Origin: Arthrobacter yangruifuii
GTDB taxonomy: Bacteria > Actinomycetota > Actinomycetes > Actinomycetales > Micrococcaceae
Assembly: GCF_009192775.1 (NCBI RefSeq)
Contig: NZ_VTFX01000005.1
Coordinates: 124,001-188,000, forward strand
Length of the DNA stretch: 64,000 nucleotides
Direction of reading: 5' to 3'
A model generated the notes under the pieces. The model saw only the letters and a list, made by a program, of their open reading frames with translations, was not told where the DNA came from and did no database searches. A program made the translations under genes and the position numbers. Shown one piece after another: positions 51,330 to 60,832 of the stretch; within the stretch, counting starts at the first letter, position 1, and every line of letters starts with the position of its first letter.

Positions 51330-51470
51330 CTAGTTGTCGGAGGAGCAGTGCGGACACTGGACCGTGACGCCGTTCCATGAGCTCTTGGCCCAGAATTCCT
51401 TCCTGCAGGAACGGCAGGTATGCACCTGGCTATAGTCTCCGGTGCGGCTCGCTGATGCGGTATATGCCAT
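51330..51470 (-). CDS. Tiny zinc-ribbon protein, 46 residues
   Basis: Begins MAYTASASRTGDYSQV, then CRSC, 16 residues, and CPHC before the end: a compact two-knuckle zinc ribbon. The middle (KEFWAKSSWNGVTVQ) is aromatic, as in nucleic-acid or protein-binding ribbons. GGAAGGAA is 6 nt upstream of ATG 51470. Third gene of a run (51740-54217, 51538-51669, 51330-51470) with 67-70 bp gaps on one strand. Confidence 0.7.
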   Translation of the reverse strand: MAYTASASRTGDYSQVHTCRSCRKEFWAKSSWNGVTVQCPHCSSDN

Positions 51471-51537
51471 TGAAGTTCCTTCCCTTTTAATGATTCTTGG
51501 TGCCTTGCAGGTTGACGCGTCCGCCGGAGCTGGAGGG

Positions 51538-51669
51538 CTAGTACGGCTTATCGGGGCTCTTCCACTTAAAGCCGCAGGACTGGCATACGTACGTGTACCA
51601 GCCCTGGCGGTCCGGGTCTCCGATATCCATTCCGGTTTTCTTCGTGCAATCCGGACATTTTGCGGCCAT
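51538..51669 (-). CDS. Tiny zinc-ribbon protein, 43 residues
   Basis: MAAKCPDC is followed by 24 residues and CQSC, then GFKWKSPDKPY. The CxxC-CxxC ribbon resembles small zinc ribbons of RNA polymerase or ribosomal type. AAGGAGA is 7 nt upstream of ATG 51669. Sits between the 825-residue protein and the second ribbon. Function unknown. Confidence 0.72.
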   Translation of the reverse strand: MAAKCPDCTKKTGMDIGDPDRQGWYTYVCQSCGFKWKSPDKPY

Positions 51670-51739
51670 TTTCGTTCTCCTTAGTGGGGGTGGACTGGTG
51701 ATGGTGGAAGGTTCGCCGGGCAGCCGGGGCCGCCTTGGA

Positions 51740-54217
51740 TTATGTCTTGAGCGTGGCCAGAGGATCGATAAGTTCAGGGCGTCCGGCCTGGATAGCGGCA
51801 ATCGCTGCGCCGTAGTGCCGCCACGCGAGCGCCTGATCCCCGGTGAATGCACCGGCGGCACTTTCCCGAGCGGTGAGATTCCGGATATCGACAAGCCAGG
51901 CGGACCGGCGTTCCCAGTCTTCCGTGCCCGCAGCGACGGGTCCGAGGGAAGCAAGGATCTCGGGCATCAGGTGGGCCACGGGGATCCCCGCTTCGGTTAG
52001 TTCGAGTGCGCGGTTGAGGCTGTGGACCAGAACGGCCTCGGCCTCGTCCGCCCACCGGCCGGGGGACAAATAGGCATGTTGGGTTACCGGCTGGGCCAGG
52101 CCCGCGGCAAGGGCGGGGTGAAGCCGGATCCGGTTCTGCGGTGGACGCTGCGTCCAGCGGACCTCCCGGACGTCACGCTCAAGAATCTGGTCCTTTCCGA
52201 GGAAAGCCGTGTGGAGGAGGGCAGCCTTCCCTGTTGCCAAAGTGATTTTGGCAGCGCGCTGCCCCGTCCCGAACTGCTGCTGGTACTCGCGCGACACCCC
52301 TGCGGCTACCAGGGCCAACAGCTCCGTTCCATCGGGCGACACCGCCGGAGCCCAAAAGTAGGGGAAGTCTCTCGGCACCTGGGCGTCGAGGGTGACCGCC
52401 GGGAAAGACCTGCCGTAGGAATTCCCGGCCAGGCTGAAGAGCCGGGGCACAGCCCGGCCCTGGTCATGGTCAATGGTGAGCAGGCTACTTTCAGCCAGCG
52501 GCCACCATGCCGCATTCGCCATGCCCAGCTCGAGGAACCGGCCCCCGTCGACCTCAATCAACAGGCATTTCGCGGTGCCGGTCAGCAGCAGCCAGTTTCC
52601 ATCACCGCTGAAACGGATCGGTTCATTCCCGACGACGGTTTCGACCACCGTCAGCACCCGCCGCTGCCCCGCGGGGTCATAGACGGCAACTACTCCGGCG
52701 GAGCCGCCCAGGAACTCCAGCGTGGCAATCATGCCTGTGGCTCCGTGCAGATCCACCGACGTCACGTTCGCCCTCGAATCGAGGGGAAGGAAAACGCCGC
52801 TGCGGGAGGACCCGACGTACAGCGAGGATGACGGCATGCGGAGGCCGAAGGGTTTCCCCTCCTCAGGAAAGGTGAAGGTGTTGCGCCCGTCGATGGCGCC
52901 CAGATCGTAGGCCGGCGGCAGGCCCCACACTTCGTGGGTCAGGCGGCCGCCGGCGACGGCCCGTCCCGTCTGCGGGTCAAGGCAGGCGGATTGCAGGGTT
53001 ACCCATGAGGGTGAGATCGGTGAATCGCCGGAGGCACGCCACGTGTATTCGAATCCCGATCCGCCCCGGCGGGCGCGCAGGTTCAAGGCCAGGGCGTTTG
53101 TCGAGTCGAAGGTTGAGTCGGGCACGGACTCACGGATGCGTTCAGCTGTGGTGTAACGTGCCAGGGCCGGCCAGTGGAACGGCCTGCCCGCAAGATTCTC
53201 CTCCGAAGCTGCCTCCAGTCGGTCCCAGAGCAAACGGTTATCCGGCACGGGTAGCTCCGAGACCGGCAGCCCAGAGTCCGGCACGAGGTCCGCACCGGCG
53301 GCGGAGGCCCCTGAATCGGGGTCCGCCGAAGCAGGAGGCCCGGCGAGGAAAGCATCCCCGAGCCCTTGGCTGAGCGCTTCAAGGCCGGCGGCATCCGTCC
53401 CCGCGGGGACATCGGCCACCAGCGCCAGCTGGTCTGCAACAGTCGTGAGGGAATAGGGACCTCTGGCGGCAAGCGCCCTGTACTTCCACGCATCATCGCC
53501 GGTGAGTGCGTCCGGAGGAGCGTCGATGCTGATCAGCAATCGGACCCCGCCTTCGATCAGGCCGAACAGGACTATCACCGTGTCCCCGGCGGCGTCCCGC
53601 ACCACTCGCCGGTACAGGTCCGTGTCTAACCGTTCCCAGGAACGCGCCGCCCGGCGGGCCCACACGGGTAACAGGGAAGCCGCACCCTGTTCCGGCCGGA
53701 GCCGGGCATAGCCCGGAATTTCCCAGACGGGAACGGCGTCGGCTCCTCCTACCAGGTCTGCCACCGTTCGCGGGGCAGAGCCTAAATGGACCACGTCCCG
53801 GGTCAGTGGAGCACTCGCAGATCCGAAGGGATCAAGCAGGTGATGCATAAGGAAACCGGAGTCCGCGTCCGGTGAGCAGATAACCAGAATTGCTGACCCC
53901 AGGGTGCTCTCCACCGCGCACCAGGTGATGCCGGGATCTTGGTTCACTTGGAAAAACCCGAAGTTCATGTGGTGGGAATTCATCAATACCGGTGCAATCC
54001 GGGCCGCTTCGTCGACAAGGTCTTCCACCGCAACCGGCCCGCTCAACACCACGCTCAGGCCGGAGGCGGATACCAATGAGTAGAGCAATTGCCGGGGGTC
54101 CGTGGGCCTCAGCCCGGGATCTCGAAGGGGGACTGTTTCCTCCTCAACCTGCGGCTGCGGCGGCCGATTCTCCGCTGGTGCGGCCTGCGCACGATCCTTC
54201 TTACCAAAAAGGCCCAT
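51740..54217 (-). CDS. Unrecognised large cytoplasmic protein with propeller-like middle
   Basis: 825 residues, no signal peptide or membrane helix. It opens MGLFGKKDRAQ and a Pro/Glu linker. Part 1 (about 35-330) is mixed alpha/beta with no motif I know. Part 2 (about 400-720) is strand-rich with repeated patterns such as GMIATLEFLGG, RFSGDGNWLLLTG and AVSPDGTELLALVAAG, spaced like beta-propeller blades. Part 3 (about 730-825) is helical. GGAGGAG precedes ATG 54217. Followed on the same strand by two tiny zinc ribbons. No homologue or catalytic residues can be named, so no function is assigned. Confidence 0.65.
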   Translation of the reverse strand: MGLFGKKDRAQAAPAENRPPQPQVEEETVPLRDPGLRPTDPRQLLYSLVSASGLSVVLSGPVAVEDLVDEAARIAPVLMNSHHMNFGFFQVNQDPGITWCAVESTLGSAILVICSPDADSGFLMHHLLDPFGSASAPLTRDVVHLGSAPRTVADLVGGADAVPVWEIPGYARLRPEQGAASLLPVWARRAARSWERLDTDLYRRVVRDAAGDTVIVLFGLIEGGVRLLISIDAPPDALTGDDAWKYRALAARGPYSLTTVADQLALVADVPAGTDAAGLEALSQGLGDAFLAGPPASADPDSGASAAGADLVPDSGLPVSELPVPDNRLLWDRLEAASEENLAGRPFHWPALARYTTAERIRESVPDSTFDSTNALALNLRARRGGSGFEYTWRASGDSPISPSWVTLQSACLDPQTGRAVAGGRLTHEVWGLPPAYDLGAIDGRNTFTFPEEGKPFGLRMPSSSLYVGSSRSGVFLPLDSRANVTSVDLHGATGMIATLEFLGGSAGVVAVYDPAGQRRVLTVVETVVGNEPIRFSGDGNWLLLTGTAKCLLIEVDGGRFLELGMANAAWWPLAESSLLTIDHDQGRAVPRLFSLAGNSYGRSFPAVTLDAQVPRDFPYFWAPAVSPDGTELLALVAAGVSREYQQQFGTGQRAAKITLATGKAALLHTAFLGKDQILERDVREVRWTQRPPQNRIRLHPALAAGLAQPVTQHAYLSPGRWADEAEAVLVHSLNRALELTEAGIPVAHLMPEILASLGPVAAGTEDWERRSAWLVDIRNLTARESAAGAFTGDQALAWRHYGAAIAAIQAGRPELIDPLATLKT

Positions 54218-54401
54218 CCCGGTTCTCCTCCGGCTCATGTCCGTGCCGTCCCGACACCTGCTCGTGCGTCTGCGGCAGTGATGGAGGATTCGTACCACAG
54301 GCTTTGAAAAGGCGTACGGGTAGTTTCCCGGATGGCTTCCGTCCGGCCGCTGCCCGGCGCATACTCGGGTGCATCCGGTCCTACCCCTGAAGGAGACAAC
54401 C

Positions 54402-54818
54402 ATGTCCACCCTGATGAACCCCTACCTCAGCTTCCGGGACAACGCCGCCGAAGCCATGGCTTTCTACCAGGACGTTTTCGGAGGAACGCTGGAAAGCTCC
54501 ACCTTCGGCGACATGAACATGGCCGAGGACCCGTCCGAGGCGAACAAGATCATGCACTCCTCACTGACCACCGACAACGGTCTGGTTCTGATGGCTTCGG
54601 ACACGCCGAACAGCATGAATATGGACGAAGGCAGCAGCTACTCCATCTCCCTCAGCGGGGACAACGGTGAGGAGCTCCGCGGTTACTGGGACAAACTGCT
54701 CGACGGCGGCCAGATGACGATGCCGCTGGAAAAGGCACCGTGGGGAGACATGTTCGGCATGCTGACCGACCGGTTTGGAACCAGCTGGATGATCAGCATC
54801 GAGACCGAGGACTCCTAG
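54402..54818 (+). CDS. PhnB-like VOC protein
   Basis: 138 residues. PYLSFRDNAAEAMAFYQDVFGGTLE near 6-30 and DRFGTSWMISIE at the end are typical of the PhnB-like VOC family. AAGGAGA precedes ATG 54402. The reading frame ends 4 nt overlapping the stop of the convergent VOC gene. Metal ligands in this group are degenerate; function unknown. Confidence 0.85.
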   Translation: MSTLMNPYLSFRDNAAEAMAFYQDVFGGTLESSTFGDMNMAEDPSEANKIMHSSLTTDNGLVLMASDTPNSMNMDEGSSYSISLSGDNGEELRGYWDKLLDGGQMTMPLEKAPWGDMFGMLTDRFGTSWMISIETEDS

Positions 54819-55363
54819 GAGGATTGCCCGGCAGCCCACTCGGAGACCCGGCGGGCGCTCTCTTCCTCGGAGAGGTCCTCCACCCGGGACATGACCGACC
54901 AGCGGACGCCGAAAGGGTCACGGATGCTGGCAAAACGGTCTCCGGAGACGAAGGTGCCCAGCGGCTCCCGAATCACGGCTCCGGCTGCCTCGGCCTTCGC
55001 CACGGTCTGGTCCGCATCCGCGCAGTAGAGACCCAGCGAGTAACAGTCGCTGTCACCTTCGGGCGGTGAAACCAGGCCATACGCAGGGTTCGGCTCACCC
55101 AGCTGCAGCCTGCCGGTGCCGAAATCGAGATCGGCGTGCACAACTACGCCGTCCATCTCGACGACGTCCACCACCCGGGCGCCGAAAACGTTCCGGTAGA
55201 AGTCGATGGCTCCGCGGGCATCCGGTACGGCCAGGAACGGCGTCAAAGTGGTGACGCCGTGGGGGATGCCGCCGGTGGTATATTTCCCGGTCAGGCCGGC
55301 AGTGCCGGACGCCGCCGCGGATGCAGAATCGATAGTGCTGGTTGCAGGCAGGTTCGTAGTCAT
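54815..55363 (-). CDS. VOC-superfamily (glyoxalase/bleomycin resistance-like) protein
   Basis: 182 residues. A 35-residue Ala/Ser/Thr leader precedes TLTPFLAVPDARGAIDFYRNVFGARVV near 39-65. FASIRDPFGVRWSVMSRVED near 145-164 ends the domain. Divergent from the AraC gene with about 90 bp between, so it is the likely target of that regulator. Confidence 0.83.
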   Translation of the reverse strand: MTTNLPATSTIDSASAAASGTAGLTGKYTTGGIPHGVTTLTPFLAVPDARGAIDFYRNVFGARVVDVVEMDGVVVHADLDFGTGRLQLGEPNPAYGLVSPPEGDSDCYSLGLYCADADQTVAKAEAAGAVIREPLGTFVSGDRFASIRDPFGVRWSVMSRVEDLSEEESARRVSEWAAGQSS

Positions 55364-55453
55364 GCTGCAAGGCTAGGCAGGCCCGACCCGGGAAGGCTTG
55401 AAGATTCGCGACAGCCCCGGCTGGGAACCGCCGCCGGGGGAAGGGACGGCGTT

Positions 55454-56326
55454 GTGGAGGAGCAGTGGCGCGGAGCGTTGTATCCGTCCCGGCTGCCTAC
55501 CTTCCACCGGCTGCCGCCGCCGCATGCGCTGAGGGACCGGATGCGCTGGACCTGGATCCCGGAATGGCAGCTGGCCCCGGAGCGGGTATCCCGCCAGGAG
55601 GTCCTGCCGTTTCCCGCCCTGAACCTGGTGGTGGAACCGGACGGTGTCAGCCTCGTGGGTCCCTCCACCCGGCGTTCGTTCCGCGATCTGGAAGGCACCG
55701 GATGGGCGGTGGGTGTGCTGCTGCGGCCAGCAGCCGTGCCGGTCTTCACGGACGATCCCGGTCGCCTCAGGGACAGGGAGATCCCGTTCGCGGCCCCGGA
55801 TCTGCAGGAGGCGGTTGCCGCAGCCATGGGGGAGGCCGACGGCGGTGCGTGCCGCCGGGAGCGCGCAGCATCGGCCGCCGCGCACTGGCTGGAAACCCAC
55901 GTCCCGGTATCCGCGGCCGACGCCGCTCTGGCGAACCGGTTCGAGGAACTGATCCAGGCCGACAGGGCGCTGATCCGCGTTGACCAGGCAGCGGCGCAGC
56001 TGGGCGTCTCGGTCCGGACCCTGCAGCGGCTTGCCCTCCGGTTTGTGGGGCTCCCGCCGCTGGTGATGATCCGCCGCTACCGGCTGCAGGAAGCCGCCGA
56101 ACGGCTGCGGCGGGAGCCGGGCACTCCCATTGCGGATATCGCGGCCGCGCTCGGCTATGCCGACCAGGCTCACCTGGCCACGGCGTTCAAGGAGGTCCTG
56201 GGCTATACACCGAGCGGATATCGGCGCTCCGCCGCCGAACCGGCGCCACGTTTCGCCGTCGAACCGGCGCCGCGTTCCGCCGTCGAACCGATCCCACGGA
56301 ACAGCGCGGTCCAGCCCAAAGATTAG
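55454..56326 (+). CDS. AraC-family transcriptional regulator
   Basis: 290 residues. DUF6597-type N-terminal domain about 5-160 (LPPPHALRDRMRWTWIPEWQL, VGPSTRRSFRDLEGTGWAVGVLL). Two HTHs span about 175-265: LIRVDQAAAQLGVSVRTLQRL and PIADIAAALGYADQAHLATAFKE, followed by YTPSGYRRS. The C-terminal tail repeats AEPAPRFAVEPAPRS. GTG 55454 with GGGGGAAGGG upstream is the likely start; an ATG much further up is in frame but inside the divergent gene. Confidence 0.82.
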   Translation: MEEQWRGALYPSRLPTFHRLPPPHALRDRMRWTWIPEWQLAPERVSRQEVLPFPALNLVVEPDGVSLVGPSTRRSFRDLEGTGWAVGVLLRPAAVPVFTDDPGRLRDREIPFAAPDLQEAVAAAMGEADGGACRRERAASAAAHWLETHVPVSAADAALANRFEELIQADRALIRVDQAAAQLGVSVRTLQRLALRFVGLPPLVMIRRYRLQEAAERLRREPGTPIADIAAALGYADQAHLATAFKEVLGYTPSGYRRSAAEPAPRFAVEPAPRSAVEPIPRNSAVQPKD

Positions 56327-56568
56327 GCGGGCACACCGGGTTCCCACATCCCGATATCGATCGTGTAACGTTCCCCAAATCTCTTGTGATTCAGGCCACT
56401 TCGGGGATATGTTGTCTTCGCCTACAAATTGTCGATGCTACGCGTCGGCTGGGCGTTACAGCGTTGTATCCGCTCGATCCAGCCCATGGCGGACCCGAGG
56501 CCACCCCCGCCGGACAGCGGATGGAAGGCCCGGCGCACCGGCAGGATCCTTTTCGAAGGTTTTGCAGT
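56327..56568 (+). promoter_or_regulatory. Leader of the sugar ABC operon with a candidate promoter
   Basis: TTGTGA (56384-56389), an 18-bp spacer and TATGTT (56408-56413) make a plausible promoter. GTAACG and CGTTAC occur nearby as separate half-sites (56375, 56453) but are too far apart to be one operator. The rest of the 242-bp leader shows no gene. Confidence 0.35.
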
Positions 56569-57681
56569 ATGACCAGAATCAAGAACCTCTCTGCCGTCCT
56601 TCTGGCGGCAGGCCTGGCTGCAGGGATGTCCGCCTGCGCACCGGCCGGATCATCCAGCGATGAGGCCGACGGCGTTTCCTGCAACGTCGGCATCTCCATG
56701 CCCACGCGCAGCCTCGAACGCTGGATCAATGACGGTGAGGGGCTCAAGGAAAAACTTGAAGCCCAGGACTGCACCGTTGACCTCCAGTACGCGGATGACA
56801 AGACGGACCAGCAGATCAGCCAGATCCAGAACCAGGTGGCCGGCGGCGCCAAGATCCTTGTGGTCGCGGCCATCGACGGGGAAACCCTCGGCCCGACGCT
56901 CGAGGACGCGAAGGACCAGGACGTACAGGTCATCGCCTATGACCGCCTGATCAACGGCACCGAAGCCGTGGATTACTACGCCACGTTCGACAACTACAAG
57001 GTGGGCCAGCTCCAGGGCGAGTTCATCGAAAAGCAGCTCGGCCTGGCCGAGGGCAAGGGCCCGTTCAACCTCGAGCCCTTCGCCGGCAGCCCCGATGACA
57101 ACAACGCCTCGTTCTTCTTCTCCGGCGCATGGGACGTCCTGCTTCCCTACGTGGAAAGCGGCCAGCTGGTGGTTCCCTCCGGCAAGTCCCCGGCGAACAA
57201 CGACGCATGGACGTCCATCGGCATCCTCGGCTGGCAGTCCGCCGACGCTCAGGCCGAGATGGACAACCGGCTGCAGTCCTTCTACACCGGAGGCGAGAAG
57301 GTCGACGTCGTGCTCTCCCCGAATGACAGCCTGGCGCTGGGCATCGAGGCCTCGCTGGATTCCGCCGGGTACAAGCCCGGCTCGGACTGGCCGCTCATCA
57401 CCGGCCAGGACGCCGACGTCGCGAACGTCAAGGCCATGCTGGCAGACCAGCAGTCCATGACCGTCTGGAAGGACACCCGCGAGCTCGGCGCCCAGGTGGA
57501 GACCATGATCATGGCCCTTGTTAACGAGGAGGACGTGGAGGTCAACGACACGGACACCTACAACAATGAGGTCAAGGTGGTCCCCACCTACATCCTCGAT
57601 CCGCAGGTGGTCACCAAGGACACCGTCCAGTCCGCCCTGGTGGACTCCGGCTTCCTCGAAGCCGGCGACGTCGGTCTCTGA
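56569..57681 (+). CDS. chvE: Sugar ABC transporter substrate-binding lipoprotein (ChvE/XylF type)
   Basis: 370 residues. Lipobox AAGMSAC (about 17-23) anchors it outside the membrane. The periplasmic-binding fold follows: VGISMPTRSLERWINDGEGL near 40-59, VAAIDGETLGPTLEDA near 103-118, VIAYDRLINGTEAVDYYATFDN near 125-146. These match ChvE, which binds galactose, glucose and related sugars. GAAGG is 8 nt upstream of ATG 56569. First gene of the ABC operon. Confidence 0.9.
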   Translation: MTRIKNLSAVLLAAGLAAGMSACAPAGSSSDEADGVSCNVGISMPTRSLERWINDGEGLKEKLEAQDCTVDLQYADDKTDQQISQIQNQVAGGAKILVVAAIDGETLGPTLEDAKDQDVQVIAYDRLINGTEAVDYYATFDNYKVGQLQGEFIEKQLGLAEGKGPFNLEPFAGSPDDNNASFFFSGAWDVLLPYVESGQLVVPSGKSPANNDAWTSIGILGWQSADAQAEMDNRLQSFYTGGEKVDVVLSPNDSLALGIEASLDSAGYKPGSDWPLITGQDADVANVKAMLADQQSMTVWKDTRELGAQVETMIMALVNEEDVEVNDTDTYNNEVKVVPTYILDPQVVTKDTVQSALVDSGFLEAGDVGL

Positions 57682-57710
57682 TCCCCGGCGTCACTTTCGA
57701 CGGGCAAAAA

Positions 57711-57750
57711 CAGCGGCGTGCGACGGCGGAAAAACCGCCGCACGCCGCTG
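57711..57750 (+). promoter_or_regulatory. Intra-operon hairpin after the binding-protein gene
   Basis: A perfect 12-bp outer stem (57711-57722 with 57739-57750) and an inner GCGG/CCGC pair around AAAAA. No T-run. Located between binding protein and ATPase, where such hairpins stabilise or attenuate mRNA so that the binding protein outnumbers the membrane complex. Confidence 0.65.
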
Positions 57751-57784
57751 CCGCCTGTATTGAAGCTACTGAAGCGAGAACCAC

Positions 57785-59332
57785 ATGACTGACGTCATCC
57801 TGTCCATGGACGGCATAGTGAAGGAGTTCAACGGCATCCGGGCCCTCGACGAGGTCTCGGTAAGTGTTGAACGCGGCGAAGTGCACGCGATCTGCGGCGA
57901 AAACGGCGCCGGCAAATCCACCCTGATGAAGGTGCTCAGCGGGGTCTATCCGCACAACAGCTTTGCCGGGACCATCACCCTCGACGGCAAGCCTGTCAAC
58001 TACAACTCGATCAACGACAGCGAGCGCGACGGCATCGTGATCATCCATCAGGAACTGGCGCTGAGCCCGTTCCTGTCCATCGCCGAGAATATTTTCCTCG
58101 GCAATGAGGTGGCCCGCGGCGGGGTGATCGACTGGAACCAGACCAACCTGCAGGCCGCGGCACTGCTGAAGCGCGTGGGGCTGAACGAAAACCCGGCCAC
58201 CAAGGTCCTGGAGCTCGGCGTCGGCAAACAGCAGCTGGTGGAGATTGCCAAGGCGCTGTCCAAAGAGGTGAAGATCCTGATCCTCGACGAGCCCACCGCA
58301 GCGCTGAACGACGACGACTCCGCGCACCTGCTGGGCCTGATCGACCAGCTGCGCGGCCAGGGGATCACCTCCATCATCATTTCCCACAAGCTCACGGAAA
58401 TCCGCTCGATCGCCGATACCGTCACCGTCATCCGTGACGGGCGCACCATCGAGGACTTTCCGGTGGAGGACACCGACGGGATTGAAACCCGGATCATCCG
58501 GGCCATGGTCGGCCGGCCGCTGGACCACCAGTTCCCGCCCCGGGACCCGGATATCGGCGCGGAGAAGTTCCGGGTGGAGGACTGGACGGTTCATCACCCC
58601 GTGGACACCTCCCGCGTGGTGGTGAAGGACGCGAATTTCAACGTCCGGGCCGGGGAAATCATCGGGTTCGCCGGGCTGATGGGTGCCGGGCGCACGGAAC
58701 TGGCCATGAGCATTTTCGGCCGTTCCTATGGCAGCAACATTTCCGGCCGCGTCTATAAGGACGGGGTGGAAATCCGCACCCGCACCGTGGGTGAGGCCAT
58801 CCGGCAGGGCCTCGCCTACGTCAGCGAGGACCGCAAGCGTTACGGGTTGAACCTCATCGGCAGCGTGACCGTCAACGTCTCCGCCGCCGCGCTGGGCAAA
58901 CTCGCCCGGCTGGGAGTGATCGACCGGCACCGCGAATACGCCGTGGCGGACGACTACCGGCAGCAGATGAACATCCGCACCCCGAGCGTCGCCTCGACCG
59001 TGGGCAACCTGTCCGGCGGAAACCAGCAAAAAGTAGTCCTCAGCAAATGGATCTACTCCGGCCCGGACGTGCTGATCCTCGACGAGCCCACCCGCGGGAT
59101 CGACGTCGGCGCCAAATACGAAATTTACGGAATCATCAACGAGATGGCGGCCCAGGGCAAAGCCGTGATCGTCATCTCCAGCGAACTGCCCGAACTGATC
59201 GGGCTCTGTGACCGCATCTACACCATCGCCGAAGGCCGGCTCACCGCCGAAGTGGACCGTGCCGACGCCACCCAGGAAGAACTGATGCGCCACATGACCG
59301 CTGCCAGGACCCAAGGAGTGCAAGCCCCGTGA
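57785..59332 (+). CDS. gguA: Sugar ABC transporter ATPase, duplicated cassette (GguA/MmsA type)
   Basis: 515 residues, two ABC domains. Walker [10 protein letters not shown] near 39-47; first LSxGx region is degenerate; Walker [14 protein letters not shown] near 165-177. Second cassette from about 270 has a modified P-loop GAGRTE, signature [14 protein letters not shown] near 409-422 and [11 protein letters not shown]. Such asymmetry is normal for this family. It powers import of sugars bound by ChvE. ATG 57785. Confidence 0.93.
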   Translation: MTDVILSMDGIVKEFNGIRALDEVSVSVERGEVHAICGENGAGKSTLMKVLSGVYPHNSFAGTITLDGKPVNYNSINDSERDGIVIIHQELALSPFLSIAENIFLGNEVARGGVIDWNQTNLQAAALLKRVGLNENPATKVLELGVGKQQLVEIAKALSKEVKILILDEPTAALNDDDSAHLLGLIDQLRGQGITSIIISHKLTEIRSIADTVTVIRDGRTIEDFPVEDTDGIETRIIRAMVGRPLDHQFPPRDPDIGAEKFRVEDWTVHHPVDTSRVVVKDANFNVRAGEIIGFAGLMGAGRTELAMSIFGRSYGSNISGRVYKDGVEIRTRTVGEAIRQGLAYVSEDRKRYGLNLIGSVTVNVSAAALGKLARLGVIDRHREYAVADDYRQQMNIRTPSVASTVGNLSGGNQQKVVLSKWIYSGPDVLILDEPTRGIDVGAKYEIYGIINEMAAQGKAVIVISSELPELIGLCDRIYTIAEGRLTAEVDRADATQEELMRHMTAARTQGVQAP

Positions 59333-60528
59333 CCACCACCACCCCCGAACAGGCGAAGCCGGCGCTGCCGCCTCAGGCCCCGGCGAAGAAGCGCCGCCGG
59401 ATAGACCTGCGCCAATACGGCATCCTGGCCGCCCTTGTTGTGATCATCCTGCTGTTCCAGGCGCTCACCGGCGGCCGGCTGCTCTATCCGGGCAACGTCA
59501 GCAACCTCATCCAGCAGAACGCGTACGTGCTGATCCTGGCTATCGGCATGGTCATGGTCATCATTGCCGGACACATTGACCTGTCCGTCGGCTCCGTGGT
59601 GGCCGCGGTGGGAGCCATTGCCGCCCTCGCCATGAATGACTGGGGAATGCCCTGGTGGGCCGCCGTCGTGCTGTCGCTGGTGGTCGGTGCGCTGATCGGA
59701 GCCTGGCAGGGCTTCTGGGTGGCGTTTGTGGGGATACCCGCCTTCATTGTGACCCTCGCCGGGATGCTCGTCTTCCGCGGCGTGGCCCTGGTCCTGCTCA
59801 CCGGCGGCACGGTCAGCGGCCTGCCGCGCCCGTTCAACGCCATCGGCTCCGGCGCCCTGCCCTCCACCGGCACCCCTGACCTGCTCACCCTCGGCATCGG
59901 CGCCCTGGCGTCGATTGCCCTGGTGGTGCAGCAGCTCAAGACCCGGGCGGACCTGCGCCGGCTGGACCTGCCGCGGGAGCGGACGGCGTCGTTCGTGTTC
60001 AAGAACGTGGTTGCCGTGTTCGCCATCATGTACCTCTGCTACCTGCTGGCCTACAGCCGCGGCCTGCCGATCATCCTGATCATCCTGGCGGTGCTGGTGA
60101 TGGCCTACTCCTTCCTGCTGGGCCGCACGGTCTTCGGCCGGCACATCTACGCCATGGGCGGGAACCTCAACGCGGCCATGATGTCCGGTGTGAAAACGCA
60201 GTGGGTGAACTTCCTGGTCTTCGTGAACATGGGTTTCCTCGCCGGACTGGCCGCGGTGGTCAGCACGGCACGCGCCGGCGGCGCGGTGGCTTCGGCCGGG
60301 CAGGGCTTCGAACTGGATGCCATTGCCGCGGTCTTCATCGGCGGTGCCTCGGTGCAGGGCGGCGTGGGCACCGTGGTGGGAGCCGTGATCGGCGGCCTGG
60401 TCATGGGCGTGCTGAACCAGGGCCTGTCCATCCTGTCCGTGGACGCCGCATGGCAGCAGATCATCAAGGGTCTGGTGCTGCTGGCGGCGGTCGTGTTCGG
60501 GCTCAGCCGGAAGCGCAACGCCCGGTAG
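59329..60528 (+). CDS. gguB: Sugar ABC transporter permease (GguB/MmsB type)
   Basis: 399 residues, about 10-12 helices. [20 protein letters not shown] near 75-94 and the [20 protein letters not shown] loop near 330-349 (EAA-like) are typical of the XylH/MmsB family. The GTG start overlaps the ATPase stop by 4 nt. It forms the membrane pore with itself as a dimer. Confidence 0.92.
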   Translation: MTTTTPEQAKPALPPQAPAKKRRRIDLRQYGILAALVVIILLFQALTGGRLLYPGNVSNLIQQNAYVLILAIGMVMVIIAGHIDLSVGSVVAAVGAIAALAMNDWGMPWWAAVVLSLVVGALIGAWQGFWVAFVGIPAFIVTLAGMLVFRGVALVLLTGGTVSGLPRPFNAIGSGALPSTGTPDLLTLGIGALASIALVVQQLKTRADLRRLDLPRERTASFVFKNVVAVFAIMYLCYLLAYSRGLPIILIILAVLVMAYSFLLGRTVFGRHIYAMGGNLNAAMMSGVKTQWVNFLVFVNMGFLAGLAAVVSTARAGGAVASAGQGFELDAIAAVFIGGASVQGGVGTVVGAVIGGLVMGVLNQGLSILSVDAAWQQIIKGLVLLAAVVFGLSRKRNAR

Positions 60529-60540
60529 GTTTCCTTCAGC

Positions 60541-60588
60541 AAACGACGGCGGCGGTCCCTCCCGGTGGAGGGACCGCCGCCGTCGTTT
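60541..60588 (+). terminator. Very stable terminator of the sugar ABC operon
   Basis: A perfect 22-bp stem (60541-60562 with 60567-60588) and a CGGT loop, with AAA before and TTTT after. Begins 12 nt past the permease stop. Confidence 0.9.
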
Positions 60589-60832
60589 TGCGGCGGGCAG
60601 GTATTCGGTGCGGAATAGTCACCTTGCTGATTAATTGCGAAAGGCAACCGCATAAAAAGTATTGTCTTTCCCGTTTTCGCCGGGGCCACAACAATTCTCT
60701 TTGTTTTGGCACCCGGTATGGCATTATCAGGTACGAATCCGGGGAATACCGTTTCACGGACTCCATTCGGACCCCCTGTCGCTGCCGGTTCGCGCAGCTC
60801 CACACCATTAATCATGAAATGAAAGAAGTTCG
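60589..60832. other. Relatively AT-rich spacer upstream of a small membrane protein
   Basis: The 244 bp hold many A/T runs (ATTAATTGCG, AAAAAGTATTG) compared with its surroundings. Likely holds the promoter of 60833-61411, but no confident -35/-10 pair was seen. Confidence 0.35.

Noticed and set aside
57611-59323. 570-residue open frame antisense to the sugar ABC ATPase
   Set aside because: The plus strand encodes a complete two-cassette ATPase; the antisense frame has no start site or family features.
60705-60735. Sigma54-type promoter (TGGCAC...TGGCA)
   Set aside because: Spacing is wrong and actinobacteria of this type lack sigma54.
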